Source of the DNA: Clostridium sp. MB40-C1
Lineage (GTDB): Bacteria; Bacillota; Clostridia; Clostridiales; Clostridiaceae
NCBI RefSeq assembly: GCF_030913655.1
Contig: NZ_CP133189.1
Location: 1,612,001-1,676,000 of the forward strand
Reading direction: 5' to 3'
DNA length: 64,000 nt
Numbering within the stretch: position 1 is the first letter of the stretch; each line of letters begins with the position of its first letter. A program made the translations under genes and the position numbers. Shown piece after piece: positions 62,829 through 64,000 of this stretch. The notes beneath the pieces are model-generated. The model was not told where the DNA came from. It worked only from the letters and a program-made list of their open reading frames with translations, and made no database searches.

Positions 62829-64000
62829 GTTCTATTATATCTGAAAATTCTATATCTACTTTATCATTTATGTTATCTTCATACTCAAAGCAATCAATTT
62901 GTAAATGACCTTTTAAAATCTCTCCTTTAAATAGCACATTAAATTCTGTACCTTTTCCTTTCTCACTTTTTACTAATATTTCTCCATCCATAATATCAAC
63001 AAATTTTTTTACCAAAGCTAATCCTAAACCAGTTCCTTGTACCCCTCTACATAATGAATTATTTATTTGAGAAAACCTATCAAAAACTTTGTCTATTTTA
63101 TCTGGATCAATGCCTATACCCTCATCTTTAATACTTATTGATACTTTATCTTGTTTAATATTAATTATTATCCAAATGTTTTTTCCAGAAGGTGTGAATT
63201 TTATTGCATTTGAAAGTAAATTCAATATGATTTTTTCATACTTATCCTTATCCAGCCCTACGCAACATTCTTCTATGTTAGTGTCAAAAATCAACATTAT
63301 ACCTTTACTTTTAGCATATAAATTAACAGAAGATACAATATTCTCAGTGACATAAATTATATCAAAATCAGAATAATCTAATTCTAAAAACCCCGATTCT
63401 GCTTTTGATATATCAAGAGTATTGTTTATTAGCTTTAATAGTCTACTACAATTTTGATTTACTCGTGACAATACTTTTTTTATGTTGGGAGTTATTTCTT
63501 TATCATAAATGTCATTAGCTAATTGTAGCGAGGAATAAATTACTGTAAGTGGAGTTCTAAGTTCATGAGATATCATATTTAAAAATTCATCTTTCATTCT
63601 AGTAACTCTTTCTAATTCTAAATTTTGTTTTTTTATCATAATTTCATTAAGTTTTATTTCTGTAATGTCTTTTATAGATATTACTATGTATACTAATCTA
63701 TTTTTATCATTCCTAATATAATCACAATTAACCATTATGTATTTACACTTGCATTTATTGTTATCATCCCTAATTTTAACAACTGCATTTCTTAATTCAA
63801 TTGAGTTTTTCAAAAAATAGTTAAGCACTTCCTCAAAATCATTTCCATACTCTTTATAATTGACTACTTCTACATACTTTATTATTTCCTTTATACTTTT
63901 AATTTCTTCTAATGTAAGTCCAGTAATATTTAAACTTGACTTATTGCAAAAATTAAATTTTTTATTTTTATCTAATACAACTATGCCTTCTGATATGTTA
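62818..64000 (-). CDS. PAS-domain sensor histidine kinase (5' end beyond window)
   Basis: The reading frame stays open to base 63999 at the right edge, so the N-terminus lies outside the window. Visible order, N to C: a PAS domain (NISEGIVVLDKNKKFNFCNK, then EYGNDFEEVLNYFLKN), a short coiled linker, HisKA with the phospho-acceptor in NMISHELRTPLTVIYSSL, and an HATPase with NLLSNAIKFTPSG, DEGIGIDPDKIDKVFDRF and GTGLGLALVKKFV. No transmembrane segment appears in the visible part. The kinase family is similar to those starting sporulation in clostridia, but the partner is unknown. Confidence 0.9.
   Translation of the reverse strand, partial: NISEGIVVLDKNKKFNFCNKSSLNITGLTLEEIKSIKEIIKYVEVVNYKEYGNDFEEVLNYFLKNSIELRNAVVKIRDDNNKCKCKYIMVNCDYIRNDKNRLVYIVISIKDITEIKLNEIMIKKQNLELERVTRMKDEFLNMISHELRTPLTVIYSSLQLANDIYDKEITPNIKKVLSRVNQNCSRLLKLINNTLDISKAESGFLELDYSDFDIIYVTENIVSSVNLYAKSKGIMLIFDTNIEECCVGLDKDKYEKIILNLLSNAIKFTPSGKNIWIIINIKQDKVSISIKDEGIGIDPDKIDKVFDRFSQINNSLCRGVQGTGLGLALVKKFVDIMDGEILVKSEKGKGTEFNVLFKGEILKGHLQIDCFEYEDNINDKVDIEFSDIIEQDT

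Noticed and set aside
1-64000. Prophage or large genomic island
   Set aside because: Housekeeping genes in conserved order dominate and no integrase, tRNA junction or phage structural gene is present.

Overview
The window is an AT-rich, gene-dense chromosomal segment of a spore-forming member of Clostridium sensu stricto. Spore genes (spoIVA, spoIIGA-sigE-sigG, an uninterrupted sigK, three small acid-soluble spore proteins), a clostridial alaS T-box, a guanine riboswitch, strong AGGAGG ribosome sites and frequent TTG and GTG starts all agree. The species cannot be fixed from the sequence alone. Most genes lie on the minus strand. No rRNA, tRNA, CRISPR array, prophage or intact transposase gene was seen.

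Layout, left to right. 1-10.4 kb: gmk (cut by the edge), remA, yicC, an aminotransferase, a riboswitch-controlled guanine/hypoxanthine permease, an asparaginase, spoIVA, gpsA and der. 10.9-18.7 kb: a phosphate regulon (pgeF, phoB, phoR, then pstS-C-A-B-phoU) with a candidate Pho box. 18.8-26.9 kb: nrdR, ylmC, sigG, sigE, spoIIGA, ftsZ, ftsA, pilT and sigK, the division and sporulation-sigma cluster. 27-40.7 kb: a class B penicillin-binding protein, a U32 peptidase, an O-methyltransferase, mltG, typA, rnj, a Fur-family regulator behind a Fur-like box, yrzB, ruvX, ireB, and alaS behind an alanine T-box. 40.8-47.8 kb: an AI-2E-family permease, a PRC-barrel protein, mnmA, iscU, iscS, iscR and rarA, a sulfur-transfer and Fe-S cluster block. 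48-61 kb: a mixed accessory stretch with a degenerate EAL protein, a flavin oxidoreductase, metallo-hydrolases, a beta-propeller membrane protein, truA, a hemerythrin with an altered iron ligand, DUF523/DUF1722, a thioredoxin, UPF0316, a LysM-CAP protein, a beta-CASP nuclease and murG. 61.6-64 kb: two minus-strand SASP genes, one divergent SASP gene, and a sensor kinase cut by the right edge.

The most unusual content is non-coding. Three families of ORF-less repeats lie between the genes. Family A is a 155-158 bp MITE-like hairpin with GGCA...TGCC ends (three full copies plus deletion derivatives, including one 33 bp end-to-end fusion). Family B is a modular hairpin element recognised by CTAATACTC and CCTGGATAAYGGTTTCTAA. 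Family C comprises larger elements (about 460-775 bp) with TAGAATAATGTTGCGAC-type inverted ends. Two C copies sit exactly between convergent genes, and their ends coincide with or touch the stop codons. The third C copy encloses a pair of hairpins with identical ATGGAC loops, matching the orphan RNA class TwoAYGGAY. Several apparent N-terminal extensions of genes (asparaginase, O-methyltransferase, hemerythrin, PRC protein) are translations of these repeats, and the starts were moved accordingly.
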